Below, piece after piece: positions 12,850 through 26,800 of a stretch of DNA of 64,000 bases. Each line of letters opens with the position of its first letter. Within the stretch, counting starts at the first letter, position 1. The notes beneath the pieces were generated by a model. It did no database searches. It was not told the origin of the DNA and saw only the letters and a list, made by a program, of their open reading frames with translations. The translations under genes and the position numbers were made by a program. The DNA is taken from positions 35,572,266-35,636,265 of the forward strand of contig NW_022145610.1 in NCBI RefSeq assembly GCF_000002235.5, read 5' to 3'. The DNA is from Strongylocentrotus purpuratus. Taxonomy: Eukaryota > Echinodermata > Echinoidea > Camarodonta > Strongylocentrotidae.

Positions 12850-14536
12850 TGGAAGTGGGTTAGGGCGCAAAGCATGGTGCTAATTAACACACTCCTTGAT
12901 TAATCCCCTGGGGACCATTAAACTCTAGCAGGGAAACACCGTTTCCTTCTCGTTTGATTGGCGGCAGTAACATGTGGTCGCATGCAACAGTTAGATTAAG
13001 AAAGGTGTGAAAAATTGATTTGATTGATTGACGTTTACTTCCTCGAATGAGGTATAATGGGCAAGAGGGGGGGGGGGGGGCTCGGGCACCCATTCAGTTC
13101 ATATTTTAAATTCACACCGTTGTAGGCATTTTGCTCATTTTGTTAATATTGATCAAATATCATTTCTGCAATCGTTACATGCCGGCAGTACAATTACTTT
13201 TTAATGACAGCAAGAATACATTATATTAATTTAAAAGGACAGTTTACTCCGTATATTTCCTTTTACTTTGAGTTTAAAAACAAACAAATACAAATAACTG
13301 TGGTTCGGTATAACCCGTAAATAGGTTGTTACTTCCTTGAATAAGAAAATAATCAGTTTATATCGCAATTAAATTTTGCTCCGTGTGGTAAAGATCGTTT
13401 GCTTCAAGTGGGATCTATAAGGGAATTTAAAATAAACCCAGATAACATCGATTTTAATTGTTGTGACGTCACGTTACCAGGGAACTTAGTTCAGGAGGAA
13501 TGTGCAGTAGTAAAGTTTCTCCTTGTTAGTCGCTGACAATTATGTCGTGCCCGTTTTCTTTTTGCTAACAGCTTTAAAATGTTGTAACCAATTCGTGATT
13601 TAGTAAATCACCATTCTTCATTTGTTCTTGATGTTGTTCTTCTTCTTCTGCTTGTTGTTCTCCTTTTTGTTCTTCTTCTACTCAACTAACATATAGTCTT
13701 TCCTGGCAAACGTATCTTCTGCTAATATTTGATCATCACATATCCCAAGACTACCAACGTTCTAGCCTTGCTCTTTACTAGACTTCTACTCGGCTCCCTT
13801 GACAAACAGCACGAACACTGCATATCAAATCCCGCTGGTTCCGAGATTTTTTCTGACTTGTTTTTCAATTACAGATCGATCAATCGATCTTATTTACTTG
13901 GTGTAAGCCACAAATATATTTAAACTATTGAAATTTCTCCCAGGAAGCATTACATTTATAAAAACACTGCATAGTAAAATACATTTTCCTATACTCTTTC
14001 TCCCATTCTCACTACCCCTCTCTCTGTGACCGTCCGTATTCTCTCTCTTCTTCCGTGGAATACCTCTCTCTCTATATATATTTTAAGACCAATGCCCAAC
14101 GACTGATGGCGGTATTAGATCAATAACAATGGCACTGAATAGTGCAACCAATGACAGTATTCACCGATATGATGTAAAACCAGGGAGGTGACATAATGGC
14201 CCGAATTGTCAAAACGCGTCATATTATGACGCACATAAACCTAGGTTTGTCGACAAACCTCCTTTGTGAATTCGGGCCAATATGTTTGAACCTTTATTTG
14301 CCCCAGGGGGCTAAAAATGTGTTTCCTCAAGATAAAAAGTTCAAAGCTGAAAATTCACGTTTTCCAACGGATATGTGGTTTTACATTATGTACCTCAAAA
14401 CCTCCGCCTACAAGATGCTCCCCATGAGTTTGCACCTCATATGGGTGTGTGGTATGTACAAGTGTTTGCGTGATGGGCGCGAATGTGGGTGGGGAATGTT
14501 TGAAGGTGTGTATGTTTTTACTTTTATCCCGTCTCC
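12850..14536. other. Non-coding stretch with simple repeats
   Basis: Contains a poly-G run at about 13067-13080 and TTC-rich sequence at about 13636-13680. No gene is supported. Confidence 0.5.
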
Positions 14537-15974
14537 TTGTATCTCTCCCTCTCTCTATCTCTCACTCACACTCTCTCTCACACACTCACTCTCTCTATCT
14601 CTCACTCACATTCTCTCTCACACACTCACTCTCTCTATCTCTCACTCTCTCTCACACACTCACTCTCTCTATCTCTCACTCACATTCTCTCTCACACACT
14701 CACTCTATCTCTCACTCACACTCTCTCTCTCACACACTCACTCTCTCTATCTCTCACCCACACTCTCTCTCACACACTCTCTCTATCTCTCTATCTCTCA
14801 CCCTCTCTCACACACTCACTCTCTCTATCTCTCACTCACATTCTCTCTCACACACTCACTCTATCTCTCACTCACACTCTCTCTCTCACACACTCACTCT
14901 CTCTATCTCTCACCCACACTCTCTCTCACACACTCACTCTATCTCTCACTCACACTCTCTCTCTCACACACTCACTCTCTCTATCTCTCACCCACACTCT
15001 CTCTCACACACTCACTCTATCTCTCACTCACACTCTCTCTCTCACACACTCACTCTCTCTATCTCTCACCCACACTCTCTCTCACACACTCACTCTATCT
15101 CTCACTCACACTCTCTCTCTCACACACTCACTCTCTCTATCTCTCACCCACACTCTCTCTCACACACTCACTCTATCTCTCACTCACACTCTCTCTCTCA
15201 CACACTCACTCTCTCTATCTCTCACCCACACTCTCTCTCACACACTCTCTCTATCTCTCACTCACACTCTCTCTCTCACACACTCACTCTCTCTATCTCT
15301 CACTCACACTCTCTCTCACACACTCACTCTCTCTATCTCTCACCCTCTCTCACACACTCACTCTCTCTATCTCTCACCCACACTCTCTCTCACACACTCA
15401 CTCTCTCTATCTCTCACCCACACTCTCTCTCACACACTCACTCTCTCTATCTCTCACCCACACTCTCTCTCACACACTCACTCTATCTCTCACTCACACT
15501 CTCTCTCTCACACACTCACTCTCTCTATCTCTCACCCACACTCTCTCTCACACACTCACTCTATCTCTCACTCACACTCTCTCTCTCACACACTCACTCT
15601 CTCTATCTCTCACCCACACTCTCTCTCACACACTCTCTCTATCTCTCACTCACACTCTCTCTCTCACACACTCACTCTCTCTATCTCTCACTCACACTCT
15701 CTCTCACACACTCACTCTCTCTATCTCTCACCCTCTCTCACACACTCACTCTCTCTATCTCTCACCCACACTCTCTCTCACACACTCACTCTCTCTATCT
15801 CTCACCCACACTCTCTCTCACACACTCACTCTCTCTATCTCTCACCCACACTCTCTCTCACACACTCACTCTATCTCTCACTCACACTCTCTCTCTCACA
15901 CACTCACTCTCTCTATCTCTCACCCACACTCCCTCTCTCTCACACACTCTCTCTCTCTCTCTCTCTCTCCCTCT
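14537..15974. repeat. 1.4-kb CT/CA array with 78-bp higher-order units
   Basis: Built only from CTCT, CACA, TAT and CCC words. The marker CACCCACA recurs at 14911, 14989, 15067, 15145 and 15223, a strict 78-bp period. A rarer marker CACCCTCTCT at 15341 and 15729 shows a second duplication layer of 388 bp. G and AA are practically absent, so no stop codon can form on the plus strand and all three forward frames stay open. This is not evidence of coding. Confidence 0.95.
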
Positions 15975-15976
15975 AA

Positions 15977-16929
15977 CGCACACATTTTTTTCCAATGTTA
16001 AAATGTTTTTTATTTTATTTCTGGTTTCACATTTAAGCACAACACCATACACATGTATTTTTTTTATAAACTTTTAATATTAATTTTTCCATATCTTTAA
16101 TTACATTGGTAATGTTGGGCAGATATTCACTGAACATAAACAAATTCCATACTTAATATCTGGACAAACTAATAGAAAATGTTAGGGAAATTTTTGATCA
16201 ATGCTCAAATTGGTGTTGAATATACAACCACGGACGAGAAAACTTTGAAAGTAATATCACAGATTCAAAGGCAAACCCATGTTCTCTCTAATGATTTTTT
16301 GTTTGCCCCTCCAGATAGATTATATAACCACTGTGTCATAATCTTGAAATCTAACATCTGAAATTGAATTTGGGATGGGGGGGGGGGGGGGGGGAGGGGC
16401 AAACCAAGGAAAAGATAAAGCAATTCAGAGCGAGATCAGAATTGTACTTGTTGCCTATTTACTTTTTTTACTCAATTGAAGACTAGGAGGGAAAAGATAG
16501 CTGGCTATCTTCACTTTAAAATGTATGTGATGCATTAAATATGAGCATGGTTAAAACAATCTTGTAGAAAATCCATACATTTGAGCTTCGTATTCAAATG
16601 ATAAGGCATTGGAATGTTTCATGCACTGGCGTGCAAAAGAAAAAATTTCATAATCCCACCAGAAAGTAAATATTTAAAGTAACAGGAGATAAAAATTAGT
16701 TTTTGAAACTTCAATAGACAATCCTATCAGCTCAGGGAGCAAAGAGGCAATGAATCCACAGTCTCATACTACTAGCCAATCACAGTAAAGATTCTAGTGA
16801 TGCTTGAAAGGCTTTCATTAATGATTTAAACAAGAATTGATTTTCTTTACATCATGAAAACATGGTTACAACCAGGCTTGCTATTCATACACCATCAGAT
16901 ACTACATCTACAGGTTCCTTTTCATTTTG
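15977..16929. other. No gene seen
   Basis: AT-rich non-coding sequence with a poly-G run (about 16378-16394). Confidence 0.5.
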
Positions 16930-17208
16930 ATTGACACTATGAATATGACGGACAAAGAAAAAGGACAAAATATACAGTTCCTCATTCTACCCTCAACAAT
17001 TGCTGTGGTAGACAAAGGAACATCCCTTCACTGCTATTATGTAAAAATGTGTAGAACAGGTGTCACATGCATATTCACCTGTTCTACACATTTTTACATA
17101 ATAGCAGTGAAGGGATGTTCCTTTGTCTATTACAGCAATTGTTGAGGGTAGAATGAGGAACTGTATATTTTGTCCTCTTTCTTTGTCCGTCATGTTCATA
17201 GTGTGAAT
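16930..17208. repeat. Long hairpin, 133-bp arms and 13-base loop
   Basis: The left arm 16930-17062 is the reverse complement of 17076-17208 with only a few mismatches. The outer ends pair ACACTATGAA with TTCATAGTGT. It lies about 0.6 kb beyond the UCHL5 stop, possibly in its 3' UTR. Because of the symmetry, both strands encode nearly the same short peptide. No target duplication or transposon terminus was found. Confidence 0.9.
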
Positions 17209-17822
17209 GACCTTTTGAGCAAGCTAAGAAAAAAATCTTACAATATGGATGAATATGAAGGGTCAATATGAAAATAAATAACGTCTCTTGCTCGTAGAAC
17301 AATACAGAAACATATTTGCAGGTAATCATGAATCAGCAGTACAGTTTCTTATAAACACAAATACAACCAACAACAAAAAAATGATATAGCAAATGACCGT
17401 GATACAGTTAATACTTGGACATTAATAACGATACATGGAGAATGATATCTTAGCTTCAGATGAATTGGTAGTGGATAAGTCTGCAGAAAACATTGGTCTA
17501 CACCAGAAATTTTTGTGACATGAGCATTTTGTAAATTCTTACGGACGGCCAATTTGATGGCAAGAAACTTTCATGAATTGCAAAAATCGAGTGTTGTGTA
17601 TCAGTTCTGATTGCGGCATGAAACATTCACTAAACTGAAGCACTCATGAATTTACAAGTTTTTCATGCAAGTGAATTTTTTTGGTTTGTCACAGTAGTTG
17701 AGAGAACAGTGGCTTTGTGACTTTGGTGAGTGGAAGGCCACTGGGGATCAACTTTTGGTTTACTGTCCCCTTTTGTTGTCAATACATGTTAATGTCCTAT
17801 CCGAGGGTGGCTTCTCCGATTC

Positions 17823-20800
17823 TTATCTTGCTTCAGTCACTTTCTTCTGCTTTTCCTTCTCCTGCTTTGCTAGAGCTTTCTCTTTTGCCTATAACAGAAC
17901 ACAGGGATACAGCGGATTAGTATTGTTGAAATGTATAGGACAAATCTTCCACATTTGACGTAAATTGTGCATTTGTAAATAAAAAGAGAAAAGAAATATA
18001 AAGTCCATAAATATTATACAAATTTATTTACACAAAAGAAGAAAAAAAACAGATCCATGCTGACTATTGATTAAAGGTACACTTCATGTAAAGACTAGGG
18101 GCCTCAGATATTCATATAACATTAAAAGTATTAACGCATCTTCACTAATTAATCAATTAATCACTAACTAATTAATAATAAACTGAAGTTCTACATACAT
18201 CAATATGACTTCATGAAATTAAGTTTTGCTTTGATTTTAAAGTCCTGTCTCATTGCAACTTTCTAAAATGAAAATGCAGTGAAAGGTGCTGAACATAGTA
18301 GTTTTTGTATTGTAGGTTGCTATTTGTTGTGTATTTGAATGTGTATTTAGTATTATTACTAAAAATAAAATAGGTTTATTTTTTTCCTCAAAAAGGATTC
18401 AGGTAAATAAATGGCATCTAAACAATATCCCACCTTTTGAGTAAGGAAATTGGGAAAAATATGGGAACTCTCAGGGAAATAGGGGTAAAATCAGGAAGAT
18501 TTTTATTTTTTATTTGAATAATCAGAGAAAGAAGAAAGAAACAAATTGGGAAAAAAAATAATCAGAAAACCGATTTAAATCAGGTAATTATCAGGCCTAG
18601 TATTTGAATATGTACCTCTTTAACTAAAGGCACTAATTCTCCTTTGCTGGCTAAGATCTTGAGGAGCTCCATGATGAGTGGTAGGTAGTTGTGCTTCCGT
18701 CTTACATTCTCTACCTGTCACAATAAAGAGAGAGAGACAAGTGAGGTCATTGATTCCATCTAAACACTTCACATTATTACTGAAAATTTGTGTTGAAAAA
18801 AAAATGCTCAGTTTGATTAATTCTCCCCATAAACACTTCAGCTAGGTCAAATTAACCTGGGTCAATCTCACATAAAACTAACCCAAACAGAGTAGGCCGA
18901 ACTGGGGTCTGGAGTGAGAACTCCTTAGCTTCAGTGTGTTTTGGTTTTACAGTGGATTAGCTTTTTAGAATGAATGCAGAGATGGAAAAGCAAATCAATG
19001 CTTTTGAGATGTATTGTATGAGAAGGCTTCTGCATATTCATACATCCAACAAGAAAGTGAGAGAGCTAAGGCCTAAACAAAAAAAGATGTTGTATTGCCC
19101 TTTAGGTGCCAAAACATTGGTCGGGAGGTCGGAAAAACTTTCTTTTTTTTTTACTCCCTCTTTGGGCTGATATTTCTCAGTTTTGAATGCTTTAATGCAT
19201 TTTTTCCTAAAAAACGGTTAGTTTTTTTTTTTTTTTTAAAGCCGACCATAGATTTCAAGATTTTTGGGTTGGTCGCAAAGGGCAATACAACATTTTTTGT
19301 TTGTTTATAGGCCTAATAGAGAGTAATATAGGGGAACACAACAACTCTATCACAATTGTGAAAAGAAGACAGCTGAAGGTTTGGGCATGTAACTTGATGG
19401 AAGAATAGCTTGACAAACACCATCTTACGAGGAAAGAATAGGAAAAGAAAAGGGGCAGACCAATTAAGACATGGACTGATAACATCAAGCAGTGGACAAA
19501 AATGTCAATTGAGCTGCTAAGTAGAATAGTAGTAAAAGAAGTCAACTTTTGGCCCATTTGCCCCACTCTACATGTACTAAACATACCCTTGCTTACATAC
19601 TGTGTAGTCTACAGCTCAGATTAATCACATGTGTATTGACAACCGGTGTATGCTACTATTAAGTGCAGCCTAACACCCATGAGCATTACACTAGGTAAAA
19701 CAAACATAAATTTGCATTAAATATGATGAGTGTGAATGAGATATGGCTCAGTTTAAACAGTACTTTCTATTTCTTAGTACATGTGGTAGCATTCACTTGC
19801 ACTTAGCAATTCTCATGGAAATATTTCTAGTATTAACACACAGTATTGCCATTTCACTAACTAGTCACATTGGAGAGGCATTACATTTACATTACAATGG
19901 CAGGGAAAAAAATACATGGGTGCTCTGGGCAAATTAGCCCCCGAAATGCCAAAAAGAGCCCCTGAAAGTCATAAAAGAGCCCCCCAAAATGTGCATAGAG
20001 TTCAATACGAAACAAATTAAAGAGTGTTATTTTCATGCAAGCAAGCTTGAAAAGTAGCCCCCAAAATGTTTTAAATATTTTTTCCCCTGTACAATGGCAT
20101 GCTGTCAAATTACCTTAAATGTTTTGATTTTCCTATCCTCGTCTTCCTGCAAGAGCCTATACCTGCTCAGCTCTGATTGGATGGCATCAGCAGACACAGG
20201 TCCTGATTGGTCAGTATCCATCAGCTCCTCCTGCAATTGAAAAGCACAACTACCATGACTCACCTGACATGTCGGCCAACAGAATATGGTACATGGGGAT
20301 GTTTCACAAAGATCCTAATTCAAACTTAACTCTAAGTCGGAATTAAAGATCATGGAGAGCCATTTGTAGCCTTCAAATAAATATATATTTAAAAGCTAAA
20401 ATTCAAGTAATTTAGATTTTTATAAATTCCACATCAAGAACATATCTTCTTGATAATAGAAAATATGAATGATTTGAATCAACATTTTATGCCTTTAAAA
20501 AACTTTTAACAACCTTTTTTCATTGATGCTAACGGCTTTCCATAATTGTCAAGTCCAACCTGGAGATAAGTTCAACTTAGGATCTTTGTGAAACATCCCC
20601 TGGACATATAGGAACAAGCACTCTTTGTTCATATCGCCAATGATATCTAAACAACTGGTCACTGGAGATTGTGTAATACAGACAGTGGATCCAAGACATT
20701 GCTCAAGGCTCATTGACTGAAATATGTGAGCCTTTGAGCAAAACTGACTGATATAGTTATCGTTATCTTTCTCTTTTTAACAGGGGAATAATTTGATGAT

Positions 20801-23800
20801 CTCATTCTGTGTAGACAATTGGTTTGCAATTAATGAAAAATCACATCTGCACATTGAAACCCATGTCAGGTGTTTCGTTTTGTTGATTCCAAAATCATGA
20901 ATTTCAGTTTGTTATCGGGTTACCATTAAAAACATACTCATAGCATGGATATTTTTAAAAAGCATTTCACTGCATCTTCCGGCAACCCCCACCCCCTCCC
21001 TGCAGCTCTTAGATGTGACTGAAACATAAACATACCAGTGCCTTTGCACTCAACTGCGAATGAAGGTAGCTCGCAGTTCAGGAGGGTCTTTAACATTTAT
21101 AGGAAAACAGAGATCGAATTTGAAAGAATACCTGGCCTTGTACTGCCTTGAGTTGGTTTTGTAATCTGCTGATTTCTTTGTTGAATATCATTCTCCTGTC
21201 TGAGATGAGGGCCATCAGGTTGAAGTGGATCTCATTTGCACTATACCTGGAGCAATTTCAAAATGAAGACAAAGTTCTTAAAGCCTGTCTGCACTACTTG
21301 TAACTACTTGCGCCCTCTATATGGCATACAATGCCTAAGTGGTGCCTGTTGGTCACCCATAATCCCCTTTTTCTTATGTTAATTGACAGCTGATTTGATG
21401 AGATAACCACCTGTCAGTGACCACAACCGAGAGGTCTAATCCCTCCTGGCCAAACTAGTGCAGACAGGATTTAATATGAGCATTTGAAAAGCCTGGAGTC
21501 ATCTCCATAACATAACCATCATAAATGTGGATTGGAAAAGAAGTTCTTGTGTTTGCAAAGGGATACTATCCTAATTACGAAGTTCACTATCCAGACGCTA
21601 TTGATTTCTCAACGTCATATTATGTTCAACTTTCACAACCTGCATCTGAGATTTTTCTCTTTTAACAGAACTGAACTTCTTTGAAAGCGTTGATGGTCTT
21701 ACACATATACCTACATAGTTACATATATAGTTACATATTTTCTATATGTTCTTGGACACAGTATACTAACTTGCGTATTCTCTCCTCGATGACAGGTTTC
21801 ACTGTTTTCAGCCAGTCTCCATCATCGGCTCTTCCTATAGTAACATTAGATAAAATGTTGTCAATGTATTATGTCAATACATATGCAAATTTTTTTATGT
21901 TAAAGGACAAAGCCTCAATTGAGCAGGTGCTGATTGCAATTACAAGTTATTGCTAAATTAGTGATCTACGGTCCGTTAATCTAACTGCAATGCATTTTGA
22001 CCAAAATGTTTAATAAAGTTACCTTCCCTAAATTGTTGCAAAAATTGGTGAAATTTCATTCCACATCAGACCACTTTTAAAATCATTTTCTAAACTGAGA
22101 AATTTGTTTGTTCTTCTTTTTGTAAACACGCTTGCCAATAAAAACTATCATGCCAAACAGAATGCAGCCATGCTTTAAGCTCTTGGATATCAATCCAAAC
22201 CTTTCATCAATATGCAATACACTCATTGATTTCACTTTACCAATACAGTTGGCTTACTATGGCTCTTATACTTCATAAGAAGAATGTACCTACATCAAAT
22301 GAAATCTGATTTTTGTGGTCAAGTTTAATCAGAAATTAGGAGTATAGTAAGCAAATTGTAGGTTACTAATGCAGAATCAATTCTTGCCAACTCCAATCCT
22401 CTATCCTACGCCCTCTTCCCTAGATCTACCCTATCAAATTTCAGCGTGAAAGCAAAAACATCAGAAATTTTAGCTTACGTTAATAATAATATTCCACTTA
22501 TATAGCGCTTAATACAATGTCCCTAAGCGCTTTACAGATATACTATTACCACGGTCATTGGATTCAGTGCTTGCCCCCACACACTGTGTGCACAATCTTC
22601 ACTCCCTAGGGAGCATTCCAGCCAGGCGTTACTTGACACTCAAATACTGTTTGACCAACAATGACGGTCGCATCCTACCGGGTAACCATTTAACACTTGA
22701 GTAGCAAGTGTAGGTTAATATCTTGCCAAAGGATATTAGTGCTGTGTCGGTATTCGAACCCTCGACCTTCGCATCTCCAGTCAAGCGCCTAAAACCACTC
22801 AGCCACGACACTCCTACATAGGAAATTCTAGCTTACTTTATTCCTCTTACCTAGATCTACTGGGCCGTCTTTCAATCCATCCAGTTCATACAACCTTCCC
22901 TGGATGGGCATGTAGCTCACAAAGTGATAAACATCATCATCCTTGTTAGCTTGTCTCGAATCAAACTCAAACATCTGTTGTCTGTGAACAAACAGAAGAA
23001 TCATTGTCAAATAAATACTCCACATTGTCATTTTAAAACATTTATTTAGAACTTTAAATACATCTTATTTGTTCATATCAACACCTTGAATACTAAGTAA
23101 AATTTCATTTAATGTAGAACTGATATGAGAAAAAGATGAAATATAGAATGGCATAGGCATGTTAATATACTGCTATAATGGAATAAAATTCATTGTTATC
23201 AATACCAACTAACAATCAAATAAACTAATACTTCCAAATGTTATTGTTTTTGTAATAAATATATACAATACCTTGCAAAGCTGTTGTGAACATCTTTGAT
23301 GACTTCTGAATTACTAATAGTAAGGCCTTTCATCTGAAGAAGAAAAAAACATCGTAATTTTCATGATTTCCAGTGCTACTCCGAGATATGGATTCTTCAC
23401 TTTTGTTTGAAAAAAATAAACACATATATTCAGACATAAATTAAGTAATTTTTGTTGAATTCCAGGTATGAGATAACATCACAAGAAATCATTCAGAAAT
23501 ACATGGAGAAAAAAACAGGAATGAGCATCACTGTACCACAGTTTTCAATATAAATTATATTGTTCTATTTACCAACTTTGAAGTGAATAAGCCATAGGTA
23601 ATTTAGCATTTAGATGTATGTCATGATACATTAATTCACTCAATACTCATGAACATCTAGCTTTAGTTTAATTCCTATTGATGCTGAAGCTCAAGGAAAG
23701 GTCATCATAATCTACTCACTGTGGGGTCAAAGGTCGAAGTGAACTCTTTGAATTCCTTGAGCTGGTTGCCAAGGGTCATATCACCATGGTGACAGTTCAT

Positions 23801-26800
23801 CAGAACACTCAGGATGGCTTGGGTGGCACATGCATTGTTGATTACCTACAAAAAACAAGAACAACAGGGAATCAAATAAAACAATGTAACCCAACTCTTT
23901 TACAGATTATAATATTGAACGAAATCATTAGTGACCAGAAACAAACAGAAGGATTTAAGAAACATTGGGTGTTACATCTGCAATGCAATTCCTATTAAGC
24001 TACGTTTAATTACATGCATTTCATTAACTTCATCTAGATATCAATGGAGAATGGTAAGATATCAAATCAGAGCCGTGGTAATTAGAAAATGTTGACAGTT
24101 GATTAAATGACTCATTTAACTGTCCTACCCATACAGACACCCATACTACCCATCCAGACAGGTCAGTTATCTGGACAGTTTATTTCAAACAGTAATTTGA
24201 AGAAGTTAACAAGCAATGTTTCATTAGTCTTGTTAAGACTTACGGTACGTTAAACAATTTTTATAAAGGGCAAATATTTATGATGGACAATGCTGTTTGA
24301 TGCATATTTTTGGTGAAATGAAAGTCAAAAGAGAAGGCTTTATTTGTATCCAAACATACAATCCCCTATCCTACAATGCATCAATGATCCTTTCATGCCT
24401 ACCCGTTTGCCATATTTTATGTACATATCAACAAAACTTTACAGATTTTATTACAAAATCCTAGTCCTAGATCGTGCTAGATGACCATTCTCTCAATTAA
24501 ATGATTAATGATTTACCTGTTTAGCAAAGAAGATGTCATCTAATCTGCTGTCTTGAACGATCGTTCCAGATGAATCCATTCCAGGCTGCCACTTGAATAA
24601 GAATATCAGCCCATGAACAGGCCTACACAACAAAACAATTTAAATAATTTGCCAAAGCCGAAACATGAAAGAAAAAATTAAAACACCAACACAATAAAAG
24701 TTTTGGAATAAGTGAGTAATGGACCATTTATTTGTGAGTCTGGATAAGTTGTGTTTGCATGTCATGAATCATATATTTTCAAACCTTTTTTTAATGCTTT
24801 TGTTATTAACAGTGAAACACCACATTTACATGTAGATATTACATAATCTCAGGGGTGATAGTGATAGTGGGGGGGGGGGATGCTGGAGTAGAGGACCACT
24901 AATTTTTTTATTTATTTATTTTTTTTTTTTTTTGGGGGGGGTTAAAGGTAATACAAAGTTTTGGTATGGGGTCATGAATTTGGTTTAAATGAAAATATTT
25001 GAAGCATATGCGATCCTTCAATATTCAATGATAGTTGTTCCGGTTGAAATTGAGTCTAAAGTTATGAAATTGTAAATAATAAACTCTTTATGTTGTATAG
25101 CTCCTTCTCAAGGTCAATATATTAATTTAGCTAAAAAACAATGTTTCTTGATTTAAATCGACCGATTGGCTATTCCCATTTGGAAATTATATATCACAAC
25201 TGCATATTCTGAGATTTTCATGGCCGCAACTACCATAGTACGGCCGTAGGCGCTATTTGAAATTTATCAAAATTTACCGGGAGCACCGGTAAATTTTTAT
25301 ATTCAATTTTTCTCGAAAGCAGAAGTGTTTTAGGGGCTAAATTTTCTAGTGCTTATAATACAGCCACAGGGGCATCCAAATATATCAAAATTGTAAAGAA
25401 TCACTATCCACCCAATTTTCAAAATTTCCCAAAACTTTGTATTACCTTTAAATAATTTGTTTTGGGGGTGGGGGGTCGGGTTGCTTTTGTTTTTTGTTTT
25501 AAAAAAAAAGTAAAATTTACATTACTAATAACTATCCTATTTTTTTACCATTTTGGGTGGCTAGGGGGGTGGGTCTGTGGATCCGCGCCTGAATAGAATA
25601 GAATAGCATAAACAATGGTTCTCCAAGGATCAAACTTCATATCTAAATACTCACTTCAGCTTCTCCAGTGCAGTGTCATCATCCAAGGTCCATATTTCTT
25701 CAACTTGCATTCCACCAACACCTGATGAAAATCAAAGATGCTAAAATGGTCTACATTTTCTTAAAGAGCTAGACAGGATAGGGAAAGCAAATGACATATA
25801 ACAAACAAACAAAATATATTTTCACCTCAAATGTCATCCTGCATATCTTGGTACGTTAAAAAATCGGAGACAGACCTCTATCTATACTGTCACGCACTGT
25901 TGGTTTACTGTATAAGTTAAAACATTATGTGCCTTTGAATATTCTATATATGCTATACAATTCCTTGATTCTTCCTTACATGTCTTATTGCAATATACTG
26001 TGGGCAGACTCAAAAGTATATACTGATATAATGCTACTTTTACAAAAGAAAGCGATTCGTGTGTGTACCAATGCTGGATATCGCGATCACACTGATCCCC
26101 TATTCGCGAGATTAAAAACTCTGAAAGTAACTGATATTAACTTTTTACAAAAAGCACTGTTCATGTTCCGTCTACAAAATGATTCCCTACCTTCCCACTT
26201 CCCACCAATGTTTTGTTTGAATAGAAATATTCATACATACCCAACCAGACAATCAAATAAATACCATTTATGTAATCCTAAAACAACAATGGCTATGAAA
26301 TCTATAAGACATTCTGGTCCGGATATTTGGAACTCACTGTCCGTTGACATCCGTAACTTGAAGTCAGTATATACTTTCAAGAAAAGTGTGAAATCAATTT
26401 TATTGAGCAAATATTGACAAATCTCTTAAATTAACACATGATATCATATATGTTTGTCAGCATTTCCTTGATATAGCAGGAAAATCCCCCTCCCATGCAC
26501 CCTCTATCCCATTTTTTTTTTTTTTTTTGGTTGCAAGTCACTGTTTATTTTTGTTATTTTCCCCCAATTATGTTTTGTAATTTACTTTACTTTACAATCG
26601 TTATGATTTTAAATGTTTCTGGGCTGCAAGCGTATCAAGCTGTCACGCTTAGGCTGTAGCCCTTCTGTATCATCACCTCTTCGAGCGTATGTATCTATGA
26701 TTTACTGAATGTGGAAATGTAATTTAACTTATGTTTTATACTCATGTAAAGACATTGTCACATTATTGTTATAACCTATGATGATTCAGTAACCAATAAA

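Noticed and set aside
14196-16077. Three overlapping plus-strand open frames of 479-601 codons rich in Ser, Leu, Thr and His
   Set aside because: They are the three frames of a CT/CA simple repeat that cannot form stop codons because it lacks G and AA. There is no codon bias, domain or splice context.
16927-17199. Pair of small open frames of near identical sequence on opposite strands
   Set aside because: A consequence of the hairpin symmetry. No evidence of translation.
24850-25592. An outer hAT-like element enclosing the TTAA element (CAGGGG... to ...GCGCCTG)
   Set aside because: The ends are not convincing inverted repeats and no 8-bp duplication could be found.
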